Origin: Sphingopyxis sp. JAI128
GTDB lineage: Bacteria > Pseudomonadota > Alphaproteobacteria > Sphingomonadales > Sphingomonadaceae
Assembly (NCBI RefSeq): GCF_014207235.1
Contig: NZ_JACHDA010000002.1
Span: forward strand, 62,001 to 126,000
Length of the DNA stretch: 64,000 bases
Direction of reading: 5' to 3'
The translations under genes were made by a program, and so were the position numbers. Under the pieces are notes generated by a model. It was not told the DNA's origin and did no database searches. It saw only the letters and a list, made by a program, of their open reading frames with translations. Shown here one piece after another: positions 28,640-38,602 of the stretch (position 1 is its first letter; each line of letters opens with the position of its first letter).

Positions 28640-29781
28640 GGCGGATATCTCCGATATTCGGCCGCCTGATAGAGGCAAAGGCGGTTGCCCGCAGGGTCGG
28701 TCAGCCGCGCCTCGCGCCAGCCCCATTCTTCGTCCTTCGGCATCTGGTCAAAACGCACGCCCCGCCGCGCCAGATAGGCGACCCACGCATCGAGAGCCCC
28801 GCTTTCGAGATAGGTCGTCACGCCGCCCGCGGCTTCGTCGCCGCCACCGTCGCCGACATGGATCGACAAGGTAACTCCGTTTGCCGCCTCGAACCGCGCA
28901 TATCCATTGCCGGGACTGTCGACGATCTTTGTCAGCCCCAATTGATTGTAGAAAGCGACCGACGCCGCATAGTCGTTCGCGGGCAAGGTGATCTGGTTGA
29001 GCGCGGGGCCGGTGAACAGCCCGTCGTTGCGCACAAACTGCTGACCCATCGGACCGTGCCCCTGCCCCAGCCCCGGCGCATCGTGCAGCGCCAGCCGCAC
29101 GAAATCGCGCGCGCGCGCGATCGCGGGTTCCAGCGGCATGCCCTGCGCCAGCCCGGTCGCAATCGCGCTTGCCAGCGTGCAGCCGGTACCATGGCTGTGC
29201 GGCGTATCGATCCGCGGTGCCTCCCAGCGCGCGACCTCCCCCTCGCCGGCCTCCAGCAATCGATCGATCATCGTCTCGCCCTCGGCATGCCCGCCTTTGA
29301 CGAGCAACGAGCAGCCGTGCGCAAGCACCGCTTCTTCCCCCCCGAGCGCTTCGAGTTCGGGCAGGTTGGGCGTGGCGACCGTCGCGCGATAGAGCAAGGC
29401 CTTGAACGCCGCGATCGTCGCATCGTCGGCCAGGACCGATCCGCTGGTCGCAATCATCACGGGATCGAACACGAGTCCCGCCGCCGCGAGATCGGGATGC
29501 GCCAGCCGGTCGGCGACCGCCGCCGCGATCTCGGCGCTGCCGATCATACCGATCTTCACCGCGTCGACGCCGATGTCCGACGCCACGCTGTCGATCTGCG
29601 CCAGCACCATCGCGGCCGGAACCGGATGGACGCCCTGCACCCCCAGCGTATTCTGCGCGGTGATCGCGGTGATCGCGGTCATCGCATGACCGCCTAGCAT
29701 CGTGACCGCCTTGATATCGGCCTGGATGCCTGCGCCGCCGCCACTGTCCGAGCCAGCGATAATCAACACGCGGGCGGTCAT
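28627..29781 (-). CDS. thiD: Hydroxymethylpyrimidine (phosphate) kinase fused to a VOC (glyoxalase) domain
   Basis: The N-terminal ~260 aa of this 384-aa protein is ThiD, with [33 protein letters not shown] and the anion-hole [15 protein letters not shown], phosphorylating HMP/HMP-P for thiamine synthesis. From about 265 to the end it carries a VOC fold: [18 protein letters not shown], then [20 protein letters not shown]. Typical ThiD ends near 265 residues, so this is a genuine fusion in one uninterrupted frame. The VOC partner is probably a lyase or binding domain of unknown role. It overlaps rnhB. Confidence 0.87.
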   Translation of the reverse strand: MTARVLIIAGSDSGGGAGIQADIKAVTMLGGHAMTAITAITAQNTLGVQGVHPVPAAMVLAQIDSVASDIGVDAVKIGMIGSAEIAAAVADRLAHPDLAAAGLVFDPVMIATSGSVLADDATIAAFKALLYRATVATPNLPELEALGGEEAVLAHGCSLLVKGGHAEGETMIDRLLEAGEGEVARWEAPRIDTPHSHGTGCTLASAIATGLAQGMPLEPAIARARDFVRLALHDAPGLGQGHGPMGQQFVRNDGLFTGPALNQITLPANDYAASVAFYNQLGLTKIVDSPGNGYARFEAANGVTLSIHVGDGGGDEAAGGVTTYLESGALDAWVAYLARRGVRFDQMPKDEEWGWREARLTDPAGNRLCLYQAAEYRRYPPWRI

Positions 29782-29816
29782 GGAACAACTCCGTCGATGG
29801 GAGCCGATATCACAGC

Positions 29817-30050
29817 CTAGCCTCTCGCTCCCGGATGCCGCCGCTCGGTCGACGCAGGGAATTTAGCCAGCGCCGCGCCTTCGCGGAGCGGACGGTCGAG
29901 CAGGTCGCCGCCGCAATTGGGGCAGCGTTCGTCGAGCTTGTCAGCGCAGTTCGCGCAGAATGTACATTCGAACGAGCAGATGAAGGCGCCATGGATATCG
30001 GCGGGCAAATCGCGTCCGCAGCGTTCGCAATCGGGTCGCATCTCAAGCAT
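29817..30050 (-). CDS. DUF1272 zinc-ribbon-like protein
   Basis: The 77-aa protein has a CxxC-rich core (CERCGRDLP, FECTFCANCA, RCPNCGGDLL), typical of DUF1272, and a short basic tail. Multiple cysteine pairs suggest zinc binding. Function is unknown. It lies between glmM and the thiD fusion on the same strand, with a possible weak ribosome site (GAGAGT) upstream. Confidence 0.85.
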   Translation of the reverse strand: MLEMRPDCERCGRDLPADIHGAFICSFECTFCANCADKLDERCPNCGGDLLDRPLREGAALAKFPASTERRHPGARG

Positions 30051-30082
30051 GATGACTCTCTTTCATTTTCAAATACTGTCAT

Positions 30083-31417
30083 TTACGCCGCCGCGCGCAC
30101 GGCGTCGCAGATCATATCGACGACGCGCTCGACCTCGCCGGCATCGTCGCCCTCGGCCATTACGCGGATCAGCGGCTCGGTGCCCGACGGACGGATCACC
30201 AGGCGCCCGCGGCCATTCAGCGCCGCTTCGCCTTCCGCAATCGCCGCCTGGACCTGCGCGTCGTCGAGCGGCTTTCCGCCCGCGAAACGGACATTTTTCA
30301 AAAGCTGCGGCACCGGGTCGAACTGGTGCAGCAATTCGCTCGCCGGCTTTCCTGCGGTCACCAGCTCCGCCAGGACTTGCAGCGCGGCAAGCGTGCCATC
30401 GCCGGTCGTTGCATAGTCGGACAGGATCATATGGCCCGACTGTTCGCCGCCGACATTGAAGCCGCCCTCGCGCATTCGTTCGAGCACATAGCGGTCGCCG
30501 ACCTTCGTGCGTTCGAGCCGTAGCCCTTCGCCCTCGAGGAAGCGCTCGAGGCCGAGGTTCGACATCACCGTCGCGACGACGCCGCCGCCTTTCAGCCGCC
30601 CCTGTCGCGCCCAGCTCGCGCCGATCAGGCCCATGATTTGGTCGCCATCGACGATCGTGCCCTTTTCATCGACGACGATCAGCCGGTCGGCATCGCCGTC
30701 GAGCGCAATGCCGATGTCGGCACCGCTCGCGACGACCGTTTCCTGCAGCAGCGCGGGCGCGGTCGACCCGCATTTGTCATTGATGTTGGTACCGTTCGGG
30801 GAAATGCCCACCGCGACCACATCGGCTCCCAATTCCCAAAACACCGTCGGCGCGCTGTTGTACGCCGCGCCGTTGGCGCAATCGAGTACCATTTTCAGCC
30901 CGTCGAGGCGGATCGATTCGGGCAGACTCTGCTTCACTGCATGGATGTAGCGCCCGCGTGCATCCTCGATGCGCTTTGCGCGGCCGATGTGCGCGGGGTC
31001 GGCGAGCGGCGGGTTTTGCGCGAGCAGATATTCGATCTGCGCCTCATCCTCGTCCGACAGCTTGTATCCATCGGGCCCGAACAATTTGATTCCATTGTCA
31101 TAATAGGGGTTGTGGCTTGCCGACAGCATGACGCCGAGGTCGGCGCGCATCGAGCGCGTCAGCATCGCGATCGCAGGGGTCGGCATCGGGCCGACCTGCA
31201 CCACGTCCATCCCGACGCTGGTGAACCCCGCGACGAGCGCATTTTCGAGCATATAGCCCGACAGGCGCGTATCCTTGCCGATGACGACACGATGCTTGTG
31301 GTCACCGCGCAGGAAATGGGCGCCCGCCGCCATGCCGACGCGCATGGCAACTTCGACCGTCATCGGGATCTGATTTGTCAGCCCGCGAATCCCGTCGGTT
31401 CCGAAAAACTTGCGCAT
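30083..31417 (-). CDS. glmM: Phosphoglucosamine mutase
   Basis: GlmM interconverts glucosamine-6-P and glucosamine-1-P for peptidoglycan and LPS. The 444-aa protein begins [12 protein letters not shown] at ATG 31417; a longer in-frame extension upstream was rejected because it is arginine-rich and unlike the family. Key sites are the phosphoserine loop MLSASHNPY (near 102), the metal-binding DGDADR and the C-terminal [11 protein letters not shown] phosphate site. Length is normal for the family. Confidence 0.93.
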   Translation of the reverse strand: MRKFFGTDGIRGLTNQIPMTVEVAMRVGMAAGAHFLRGDHKHRVVIGKDTRLSGYMLENALVAGFTSVGMDVVQVGPMPTPAIAMLTRSMRADLGVMLSASHNPYYDNGIKLFGPDGYKLSDEDEAQIEYLLAQNPPLADPAHIGRAKRIEDARGRYIHAVKQSLPESIRLDGLKMVLDCANGAAYNSAPTVFWELGADVVAVGISPNGTNINDKCGSTAPALLQETVVASGADIGIALDGDADRLIVVDEKGTIVDGDQIMGLIGASWARQGRLKGGGVVATVMSNLGLERFLEGEGLRLERTKVGDRYVLERMREGGFNVGGEQSGHMILSDYATTGDGTLAALQVLAELVTAGKPASELLHQFDPVPQLLKNVRFAGGKPLDDAQVQAAIAEGEAALNGRGRLVIRPSGTEPLIRVMAEGDDAGEVERVVDMICDAVRAAA

Positions 31418-31588
31418 GATACCTCTGCTACCTAAGCCGGGTCGAACAGACCGCCCCCGGCTGGCCGCGCTGGTCCCTTCGGAGACCTTCCTGGCCCAAA
31501 AACCGGTTCCCACTTCTTTCCGGAGGTGCTCTATGTCACCCTCTTTTGCTTGGCAAGCTGACCATAAAATTCGCCGGGAGAATCCGTC

Positions 31589-32845
31589 TTGAAATCCGCC
31601 TGGTTCATCCTTTCGGCGCTCGTCGCCGGCATGTTGCTGGGGATTGCGGTCGAACTGGCCTCGCCCGCCGCCGCCGCGGCGTCGCTCCCCTGGATCGAAC
31701 CTGTCGGACTGCTCTGGCTGAATGCGCTCAAGATGACGATCGTCCCTCTCGTCGTCGCGCTGCTGATCACCGGCATCACCGCGACCGCCGACGCCGCACG
31801 CGCGGGCCGGCTCGCTTTCCGCGCGGTGATGACCTTTCTGGGCGCGATTTTCCTGTCCGGGCTGATGACCTTGCTCCTCGCCCCTTTGCTGCTCCGGCTC
31901 TTTCCGCTGTCGCCCGGCGCCGCCGAGGCGCTCCGTCACGGGCTCGGCGGCACGGCGGAGGCGGGGCCTTCGCCGACCTTCGGCGACTTCCTGCTTTCGC
32001 TGGTCCCGACCAATCCCATTGCGGCCGCCGCCGAAACCGCGATCCTGCCGCTGATCGTCTTCACCACCATCTTCGCCTTTGCGATCACCCGGCTCGAACC
32101 GCCGCAGCGCGCGACGCTGTCCGGCCTGTTCAAGGCACTAGGCGACGCAATGCTGATCGTCATCGGCTGGGTGCTCGCGCTCGCCCCGATCGGCGTCTTC
32201 GCATTGGGCTATGCACTTGCGGTCAAGGCCGGGGTCGCGGCCTTCGGCGGGCTTATCCATTATGTGCTGATCCTGTCGGCGGTCGGCACCAGCTGCATCC
32301 TGCTCGGATTGCTGCTCGCGTGGCTCGTCGCCGGCATCCCCGTCCCGCGCTTCATTCGCGCGATGATCCCGACGCTCGCGGTTGCTATCAGCACGCAAAG
32401 CTCGCTCGCCAGCCTCCCCGCGATGCTGAAATCGTCGGAAGAGCTCGGCGTCGATCCCAAGAAAGCCGACGTCGTCTTGCCCCTTGCCGTCGCCCTGTTC
32501 CGCTTCACCAGCCCTGCGATGAACCTCGCCGTCGTCGTCTATGTCGCCTGGCTGTTCGGGGTCGAGCTGACCCCGTGGGAAATGGCGGTCGGCCTGCTCG
32601 TTGCGATGGCGGCGGCGCTTTCGTCGGTCAGCCTGCCGGGCTCGATCAGCTTCGTGACCTCGATCGCGCCGATCGCGGTGTCGATGGGCGTTCCGGTCGC
32701 GCCGCTCGGCCTGCTCGTCGCGGTCGAGACCTTTCCCGACATTTTCCGGACGATCGGCAATGTGATCGGCGACGTCGCGGCGACCAAATATGCCGCCGAC
32801 GGTGTCGAAGCCGAAGCCCCCGCAGCAGCAGGAGATAGCGCATGA
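31589..32845 (+). CDS. Dicarboxylate/amino acid:cation symporter (DAACS)
   Basis: The 418-aa protein has about eight helices and the family's re-entrant loop motif ([14 protein letters not shown], equivalent to the serine-rich STSSS motif) plus a later gate region ([15 protein letters not shown]). It would take up C4-dicarboxylates, glutamate or related acids with H+ or Na+. The start is a TTG at 31589 behind GGGAG. It overlaps the aldo/keto reductase start by 4 bases (ATGA). Confidence 0.87.
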   Translation: MKSAWFILSALVAGMLLGIAVELASPAAAAASLPWIEPVGLLWLNALKMTIVPLVVALLITGITATADAARAGRLAFRAVMTFLGAIFLSGLMTLLLAPLLLRLFPLSPGAAEALRHGLGGTAEAGPSPTFGDFLLSLVPTNPIAAAAETAILPLIVFTTIFAFAITRLEPPQRATLSGLFKALGDAMLIVIGWVLALAPIGVFALGYALAVKAGVAAFGGLIHYVLILSAVGTSCILLGLLLAWLVAGIPVPRFIRAMIPTLAVAISTQSSLASLPAMLKSSEELGVDPKKADVVLPLAVALFRFTSPAMNLAVVVYVAWLFGVELTPWEMAVGLLVAMAAALSSVSLPGSISFVTSIAPIAVSMGVPVAPLGLLVAVETFPDIFRTIGNVIGDVAATKYAADGVEAEAPAAAGDSA

Positions 32846-33837
32846 AGTATCGCAAGCTCGGCCACGGCCTCGAAGTATCGGCGATCGGCATCGGCTGTAT
32901 GCCAATGATCAAGGGCGGCAATATCCTTTATGGCGAGGCAGCCGACTTGGGCGAATCGACGCGGACGATCCACCGCGCGATCGATCTTGGCGTCACCTTC
33001 TTCGACACCGCGCAAATCTATGGCCCTTTCTCGAACGAGGAACTACTTGGGCAGGCGATTCGCGGCAAGCGCGACGGCCTCGTCATCGCCACCAAATTCG
33101 GCTTCCGTTTCGAAGGCAAGCAGATCACCGGCGTCGACGGATCGCCCGCCAATGCCCGCGCGGCGTGCGAAGGCTCGCTCCAACGGCTCGGCGTCGACAC
33201 GATCGACCTCTTCTACCAGCACCGCGTCGATCCGTCGGTCCCGATCGAGGAAACCGTCGGCGGGATGATGGAGCTGGTGAAGGAAGGCAAGGTCCGCCAC
33301 ATCGCGCTATCCGAAGCCGGCGCCGAGACGATCCGCCGCGCCGCCAGCGCCGCGCCGATCACCGCATTGCAGAGCGAATATTCGATCTGGGAGCGTGACG
33401 TAGAGGATGATATCCTCCACGCCTGCCGCGAGCATGGCATCGGCTTCGTCCCCTATTCGCCGCTCGGCCGCGGCTTCCTCGCGGGCGCGGTACGCAGTCG
33501 CGACGAATTGCCCGAGAGCGACTGGCGGCGGAACGACCCGCGCTATTCGGCCGAAAACCTCCCTGCCAATCTTGCGATCGTCGATGCAATCGGCGCGGTT
33601 GCCGACCGGCACGGTGTGTCGAAAGCGCAGGTCGCGCTCGCCTGGCTGCTCGCGCAGGGAACGGACATCGTCCCCATCCCCGGGACCAAACGCCGCGTAA
33701 CCATGGAGGACAGCGTCGCCGCCGCCGACATCGCGCTGACCGCCGACGACCTGGCCGCGATCGACACAGCCGCACCGAAAGGCGCCACGAACGGTCCGCG
33801 TTATGGCGAGACCGGAATGCGGATGGTACGGCTCTAA
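32842..33837 (+). CDS. Aldo/keto reductase
   Basis: The 331-aa AKR has the TIM-barrel motifs GIGCMPM at the N-terminus, FFDTAQIYGPFSNEE with the catalytic Asp and Tyr, VIATKFGF with Lys, and DLFYQHRVDP with His. The NADPH-binding C-terminal segment is IVPIPGTKRRVTMEDSV. It resembles the YakC/general stress AKR group. Physiological substrate is not evident. It overlaps the symporter's stop and converges with the LplT-like gene. Confidence 0.9.
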   Translation: MKYRKLGHGLEVSAIGIGCMPMIKGGNILYGEAADLGESTRTIHRAIDLGVTFFDTAQIYGPFSNEELLGQAIRGKRDGLVIATKFGFRFEGKQITGVDGSPANARAACEGSLQRLGVDTIDLFYQHRVDPSVPIEETVGGMMELVKEGKVRHIALSEAGAETIRRAASAAPITALQSEYSIWERDVEDDILHACREHGIGFVPYSPLGRGFLAGAVRSRDELPESDWRRNDPRYSAENLPANLAIVDAIGAVADRHGVSKAQVALAWLLAQGTDIVPIPGTKRRVTMEDSVAAADIALTADDLAAIDTAAPKGATNGPRYGETGMRMVRL

Positions 33838-33859
33838 CCGCCGACCTTTTGCGACAGGG

Positions 33860-35155
33860 TCAGTCGCAGGCGCGGTGGAGCTTGACCGCGAGCCAGGCGG
33901 AGATCAGGCACATCGCCGCGCTCATCAGCAGCTGGTCGACGACGCCGACCCCGGCGAAGCCAAGGCCCATCGCGAGCAGTGAGCCCGCGACCATTGCGCC
34001 CGAATTGACGATATTGTTGGCGGCGACGGTGCGTGCGGTCTGGTCCTTGGGGACGGTGGTGGTCAGGAAGGCATAAAGCGGAACGACGAACATGCCGCCG
34101 CTGATCGCGATGCCGAGCAGCGCGACGAGCAGCGGGATGACGTCGGCATGGCCGAGAAAGCCTTCGATCCCGTACATCACGCCCGACGGGTCATGTTCCC
34201 AGTTGCGGCACACCCAATAGAAGGCGACGACGAAGACGCCCATGACGACGACACTGGCGGGGCTGTAGCGCGCCGATACCTGCCCCTTGAGCAGGCGGTT
34301 CACCGCGATCGAACCGATTGCGATGCCGATCGAGAAGATCGCGAGGAAAAGGCTGGCGACGCTCTTGTCGGCGTGGAGGATATTCTTCACCAGCGGCGGA
34401 AACTGGATGAACAGCACCGCGCCGATCGTCCAGAAGAAGCTGATCGACAGGATCGCGAGATAGAGGCGCGGGATGTGCATCGTGCCGCGGACGAGTGCCA
34501 CCGACGAACGGATGATGTGCCAGTCGATCCCCGTTTCCTCATGCTCGGGCGGAGCGGGGGGCACCTTGCGCCCGGTCCAGTAGCCGAGGCCCGCGACGAG
34601 CGCGACGCCGAGCGCCGCCCATTCGACGTCGATCACGCCGGCGAGGATCGTGCCCGCGAGAATCGCGATGTAGGTGCCCGCCTCGACCAGCCCGGTGCCG
34701 GCCAACACCTCGTCGCTTTTCAGGTGCTGCGGCAGGATCGCATATTTGATCGGGCCGAAGAAGGTCGAGTGGATGCCCATCGCGAACAGCGCGAGCATCA
34801 TCAGCGGGATCGCGATCAGATGCACCGCAAATCCCATCCACGCCAGGACGAGCCCGAGCCCGCCGACGAGCATGATCAGGATTTCGCAGAATTTGACGAT
34901 GCGGATGATCCGCGCCTTGTCGCGCGTATCGGCGAGCTGGCCTGCGAGCGCGGAGAGCAGGAAAAAGGGCAGGATGAACAGCCCCGTCGCGACCGCGCTG
35001 AACAAGGTTTCCGAGGCTTCGTCGTTGAACACGCCATAGACGACGAACAGCACCATCGCATTCTTGAACAGATTGTCGTTGAACGCGCCGAGGAGCTGGG
35101 TGACGAAAAGGGGCAGGAACCGGCGTTGCTTCAATAGCGCAAAGGAGCCGGTCAT
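33860..35155 (-). CDS. LplT-like MFS transporter (lysophospholipid flippase family)
   Basis: The 431-aa membrane protein has about 12 helices. The N-terminus LLGAFNDNLFKNAMVLFVVY is a strong match to the LplT/Aas transporter domain, which flips lysophospholipids inward across the cytoplasmic membrane. Only the transporter part is present; the fused acyltransferase and acyl-ACP synthetase seen in some relatives are absent here. It is divergent from pgsA, another phospholipid gene. Confidence 0.82.
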   Translation of the reverse strand: MTGSFALLKQRRFLPLFVTQLLGAFNDNLFKNAMVLFVVYGVFNDEASETLFSAVATGLFILPFFLLSALAGQLADTRDKARIIRIVKFCEILIMLVGGLGLVLAWMGFAVHLIAIPLMMLALFAMGIHSTFFGPIKYAILPQHLKSDEVLAGTGLVEAGTYIAILAGTILAGVIDVEWAALGVALVAGLGYWTGRKVPPAPPEHEETGIDWHIIRSSVALVRGTMHIPRLYLAILSISFFWTIGAVLFIQFPPLVKNILHADKSVASLFLAIFSIGIAIGSIAVNRLLKGQVSARYSPASVVVMGVFVVAFYWVCRNWEHDPSGVMYGIEGFLGHADVIPLLVALLGIAISGGMFVVPLYAFLTTTVPKDQTARTVAANNIVNSGAMVAGSLLAMGLGFAGVGVVDQLLMSAAMCLISAWLAVKLHRACD

Positions 35156-35287
35156 GCGTGGTCCAATCTTTCAAACTAGTTCGGTCAGCACGCAGGTCGC
35201 GGGCAATATGGTTGTCGCCCGGGGGGCTTATCGGCTAGGGCGGACAGGGTCAAAGATCATTTTGGACCGCCTATATCGACGGGGATC

Positions 35288-35860
35288 ATGCTGAGCCTTC
35301 CCAACATTCTGACCCTTTCGCGGATCCTTGCGGTTCCCATCCTGCTTTTCCTTCTTTGGCCCGGGGTGCGTGCGGGCTCGCACCAGCCGTTGGCGATCGA
35401 CTACGCGCTGGCTTTCGGCCTTTACTGCCTGATGGGCATTACCGACTATTTTGACGGTTATGTTGCACGCTCGCGCGGGATCGTGTCGCGACTCGGCGCC
35501 TTCCTCGACCCGATTGCCGACAAGATCATGATCGCGGCGGTGATCTTGCTGCTGGTCTTCACGCGCGACATCGCGGGCTATCATGTCATCGCCGCGCTGA
35601 TGATCCTGCTGCGCGAGATTATCGTGTCGGGTCTGCGCGAATTCCTCGCGACGCTACAGGTGTCGATGCCGGTGACGCAGCTTGCGAAATGGAAGACGAC
35701 GTTCCAACTCGTTGCGTTCGGCGCGCTGATCCTCGCGGGGGCCTTGCCCACGATGGCCTGGATCAAGACCATCGGTCTTGCCTCGCTGTGGGGCGCCGCG
35801 GTGCTGACGCTGATCACCGGCTGGGATTATCTGCGCGTCGGCCTGAAGCATATGGATTGA
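35288..35860 (+). CDS. pgsA: CDP-diacylglycerol--glycerol-3-phosphate 3-phosphatidyltransferase
   Basis: PgsA makes phosphatidylglycerol-phosphate, the step leading to PG and cardiolipin. The 190-aa protein has the CDP-alcohol transferase motif DYFDGYVARSRGIVSRLG followed by AFLDPIADK (the DxxDG...AR...G...D...D pattern), plus four to six membrane helices. ATG 35288 follows GGGG. It is followed by moaD after a 10-base gap, so the three genes pgsA-moaD-moaE probably form an operon. Confidence 0.92.
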   Translation: MLSLPNILTLSRILAVPILLFLLWPGVRAGSHQPLAIDYALAFGLYCLMGITDYFDGYVARSRGIVSRLGAFLDPIADKIMIAAVILLLVFTRDIAGYHVIAALMILLREIIVSGLREFLATLQVSMPVTQLAKWKTTFQLVAFGALILAGALPTMAWIKTIGLASLWGAAVLTLITGWDYLRVGLKHMD

Positions 35861-35870
35861 GGCCGGGACG

Positions 35871-36128
35871 ATGGCACTGAACATCGCTTATTTTTCGTGG
35901 GTCCGCGAACGGATGGGCGTGGCGGACGAGATGGTCGATTTGCCTGCCGACGTCGGCGACCTTGGCGCGCTGATCGCGTGGCTGGCGGTGCGCGACGAGC
36001 GCGGCGCGCTGGCATTCGCCGAGCCGCACCGTATCCGTGCTGCGATCGACGGCAACATGAGCGGACGCGGCGCGCCGCTGGCCGGCGTGCGCGAAGTGGC
36101 GCTGTTCCCGCCGGTGACGGGGGGATGA
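35871..36128 (+). CDS. moaD: Molybdopterin synthase sulfur carrier subunit
   Basis: The 85-aa ubiquitin-like protein ends in Gly-Gly (PPVTGG), the C-terminus that becomes the thiocarboxylate sulfur donor. It starts ALNIAYFSWVRERMG, typical of MoaD. With MoaE it converts precursor Z to molybdopterin. The moaE ATG overlaps its stop (ATGA), as expected for a stoichiometric complex. Confidence 0.92.
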   Translation: MALNIAYFSWVRERMGVADEMVDLPADVGDLGALIAWLAVRDERGALAFAEPHRIRAAIDGNMSGRGAPLAGVREVALFPPVTGG

Positions 36129-36565
36129 TCCGCGTTTCGGTCCAATCGGCGGCGATCGACATCGCTGCCGAGTTCGACCTGCACGATGCGGGGGGGCATG
36201 GCGCAAGCGCGAGCTTTATCGGGCGCGTGCGCGGCGACGATGGATTGGCCGAGCTGTTCCTCGAACATCATCCCCAAATGACCGAGGCCGGACTCGCCGC
36301 GCTCGCCCACGCCGCGTCCGATCGCTGGAAGCTGTCGGCGCTGACACTTGTCCACCGCGTCGGCACCATGGCGCCGGGCGAGACGATCGTGCTGGTGCTG
36401 ACGAGCAGCGCACACCGCGCCGAGGCGCTGTCGGCGGTCGAATATCTGATTGACCGGCTAAAGACCGATGTGATGCTGTGGAAGCGCGAGAGCTTTGCCG
36501 ACGGCCGGGTGGCGTGGGTCGAGGAGCGTGGAAGCGACCTGCGCCGCGCGGAGCGGTGGGATTAG
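36125..36565 (+). CDS. moaE: Molybdopterin synthase catalytic subunit
   Basis: The 146-aa protein is translationally coupled to moaD. Motifs are GASASFIGRVR (the conserved GR...), LEHHPQM, LVHRVGTMAPGE and the catalytic lysine region (LKTDVMLWKRESF). The start at 36125 gives the usual length; the longer frame at 35897 lies inside moaD in another frame and was rejected. A dispersed repeat follows the stop. Confidence 0.92.
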   Translation: MIRVSVQSAAIDIAAEFDLHDAGGHGASASFIGRVRGDDGLAELFLEHHPQMTEAGLAALAHAASDRWKLSALTLVHRVGTMAPGETIVLVLTSSAHRAEALSAVEYLIDRLKTDVMLWKRESFADGRVAWVEERGSDLRRAERWD

Positions 36566-36614
36566 GCTAGCAGTCGATGGCGGAGCGCCGCTTCGGGGTG
36601 GGGAACTGCCTAAG

Positions 36615-36752
36615 CTCCTCCCTGTCGCGCAGCGATGGGGGGTTGGCAGTGCGAAGCACCGACGGAGGGCTGTTGCGCTACCGTCGTGGCCCCTTCACCA
36701 CCGCCTGCGGCGGCGGTCCCCCTCCCCACGGCTTCACCGCAGGGAGGATTTA
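36615..36752. repeat. Dispersed ~140-bp palindromic repeat, copy 1
   Basis: The stretch from CTCCTCCCTG to GGGAGGATT is a long imperfect palindrome with a central CGCCTGCGGCGGCGG hairpin. Copy 2 is at 54882-55039 and a half copy is at 43912-43965. It occupies most of the gap between moaE and oxyR. The role is unknown; such elements are common in sphingomonad intergenic DNA. Confidence 0.7.
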
Positions 36753-36792
36753 ACCACAGCTTCCGCTCGCTTTCTGACGAATATTGGGAATC

Positions 36793-37698
36793 CTAATTCG
36801 CCTGATGCTTGCGGAATATATCTGCGAGCAGGCGGAATTCGTCGGCACGCGGGCTGCCTTTGCGCCAGACGAGCGCGATCGTGCGCCAGTCATGCTCTGA
36901 ATCGAGTGGACGCGTGTCGATATCGGTATGATCGAGGATTCCCGCCTCGATCGCCATTTGCGGCAGCATCGTGATACCGAGCCCATTGTCGACCATCTGG
37001 ACAAGCGTGTGCAGCGACGTGCCCATCATCCGTGCGCCGGCGCGCAGTTCGGGACGGTTGCACGCGGCAAGGACATGGTCCTTCAGACAATGCCCGTCCT
37101 CCAGCATCAGCATCTGCGCCGGGTCGATCTGGTCGGCACTGACCATAGCGGGAAGATCCTCGCTCTGGTCGCCGGGGAAGGCGACGAAAAGCGCATCGTC
37201 GAACAGCTTCTCGCTCTCCACGTCGCCGCAGGCATAGGGAAGCGCGAGCAGCACGCAATCGACTGTGCCGTGGTGGAGCGATTCGCACGCCTGTGCGCTC
37301 GGCTCTTCGCGGAGGAAGAGCTTCAGCGACGGACGTTCCTTGCGCAGACGCGGGAGCAGGCCGGGGAGCAGGAAGGGCGCGATGGTCGGAATGACGCTCA
37401 TGCGCAGTTCGCCGACGAGGGGTGCTGACGCGGCGGCGGCCATGTCGGCGAGTTCCTCGGCCTCGCGCAGCACGCGGTGCGCCTTTTCGACGATGGCGTT
37501 ACCGAGCATCGTGAAGCGGACGACGCGGCGCGTACGCTCGACCAGCGTCTGGCCGAGCAGGGTTTCGAGTTCGCGGATCCCCGCCGACAGCGTCGATTGG
37601 GTGACGTTGCACGCGTCGGCGGCGCGACCGAAATGGCCGTGCTCATGGAGCGCGACGAGATATTGCATCTGCTTCAGCGAAGGGAGGTAATTGTGCAT
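36793..37698 (-). CDS. oxyR: OxyR-type LysR regulator
   Basis: The 301-aa LysR protein has an N-terminal winged HTH (SLKQMQYLVALHEHGHFGRAADACNVTQSTLS) and a regulatory domain with two cysteines at 204 and 213 in DGHCLKDHV..AAC. They have the same 8-residue spacing as the C199/C208 peroxide sensor of E. coli OxyR. It should therefore sense H2O2 by disulfide formation and activate peroxide-defence genes. ATG 37698 was chosen over a longer frame because the conserved N-terminus begins there. Its promoter region is divergent from the EF-hand gene. Confidence 0.9.
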   Translation of the reverse strand: MHNYLPSLKQMQYLVALHEHGHFGRAADACNVTQSTLSAGIRELETLLGQTLVERTRRVVRFTMLGNAIVEKAHRVLREAEELADMAAAASAPLVGELRMSVIPTIAPFLLPGLLPRLRKERPSLKLFLREEPSAQACESLHHGTVDCVLLALPYACGDVESEKLFDDALFVAFPGDQSEDLPAMVSADQIDPAQMLMLEDGHCLKDHVLAACNRPELRAGARMMGTSLHTLVQMVDNGLGITMLPQMAIEAGILDHTDIDTRPLDSEHDWRTIALVWRKGSPRADEFRLLADIFRKHQAN

Positions 37699-37834
37699 TG
37701 ATCGGATATAGCAATTGACGCTGCGATTTTGAACAAGTCGGTCGATCAAAATTCGCAGCCATTATGGCGGCGTTTGTTGGCGCCCGCTCACGCGCCGTGA
37801 TAGCTATGGCCGATCAACCGGCGCGGAGGGGCGG

Positions 37835-38302
37835 ATGGCGGTTTCGCGATTTCTGATCGGTGGCGTGGCGAGCGCGCTGCTGCTGACTGGCGGGCTGTTC
37901 CTGTGGAAGGGCTATACGCAGGTCGCCGAGGAGGCAGTGCTGCCCGATCCGCCGCCCGCTTTGCCCGCCATCCCCGTCGCGGCCGCGAACGCGCCCAAGC
38001 GCGGGCCTGCGCCGCCGGCCTTGCCCGCCGCAAAGGAGGCCTCACGCGAGGAACGGCGCTTCAACCGCTTTGACCGCGACCGCAACGAACGGATCAGCCG
38101 TGTCGAGCTGATGTCGTCGCGCACCGCGGCGTTTCGCAAACTCGACAGGGACGGCAACAATCTGCTGACCTTCGAGGAATGGGCGGTCGCGACCGGGGAG
38201 CGGTTCGCCAAGGCCGATGGCGACAAGTCGGGCGATCTGACGCGCGCGGAGTTCGCGACGACGGCACCGAAGCGCACGGCGAAAGCGAAATGCAGTTGCT
38301 GA
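37835..38302 (+). CDS. Membrane-anchored EF-hand protein
   Basis: The 155-aa protein has an N-terminal signal anchor (residues 5-25), a proline/alanine-rich linker to about 65, and three EF-hand-like loops: DRDRNERISRVE, DRDGNNLLTFEE and DGDKSGDLTRAE. All have acidic residues at loop positions 1, 3, 5 and 12 in whole or part, so calcium binding is likely. The basic C-terminus ends KCSC. It probably lies in the periplasm. Partners are not evident. Confidence 0.8.
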   Translation: MAVSRFLIGGVASALLLTGGLFLWKGYTQVAEEAVLPDPPPALPAIPVAAANAPKRGPAPPALPAAKEASREERRFNRFDRDRNERISRVELMSSRTAAFRKLDRDGNNLLTFEEWAVATGERFAKADGDKSGDLTRAEFATTAPKRTAKAKCSC

Positions 38303-38602
38303 AACCGGTCGCAACTGGGCCCCGGCTTTCGCCGGGGTTCCCGAAGGCGCAGCTCACCACCTCAAAGCCGAGCTAGAGACACTCGAAACCGAGCTTTCCT
38401 ACATTATTCTGATATGCCAGCACATGACTGGCTCTTTGACCGTGTCAATATTCCGCCCCTCTGCCTAATGCGGCACAGGAGACATTTTCGATGCGCATGG
38501 CAGCATCGCGTCCGCTTAAAGCCACAAAAGACACAATCTGGGTGCGCGCTTGCGGGGCTTTTGTGGCCTTATGCCGTGAACCGGCGGAATGTCCGGGTCG
38601 AA
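38303..38602. other. Intergenic gap with two inverted repeats
   Basis: This 300-base gap between the EF-hand gene and ychF holds a hairpin CCCCGGC-TTTC-GCCGGGG at 38320-38337, also seen twice at 57792-57854, and a perfect 10-bp inverted repeat GCCACAAAAG/CTTTTGTGGC at 38521-38530 and 38558-38567 with a 27-base GC-rich loop, 36 bases past the ychF stop. The second may end ychF transcription, though T-rich flanks are weak. No credible gene was found. Confidence 0.5.
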
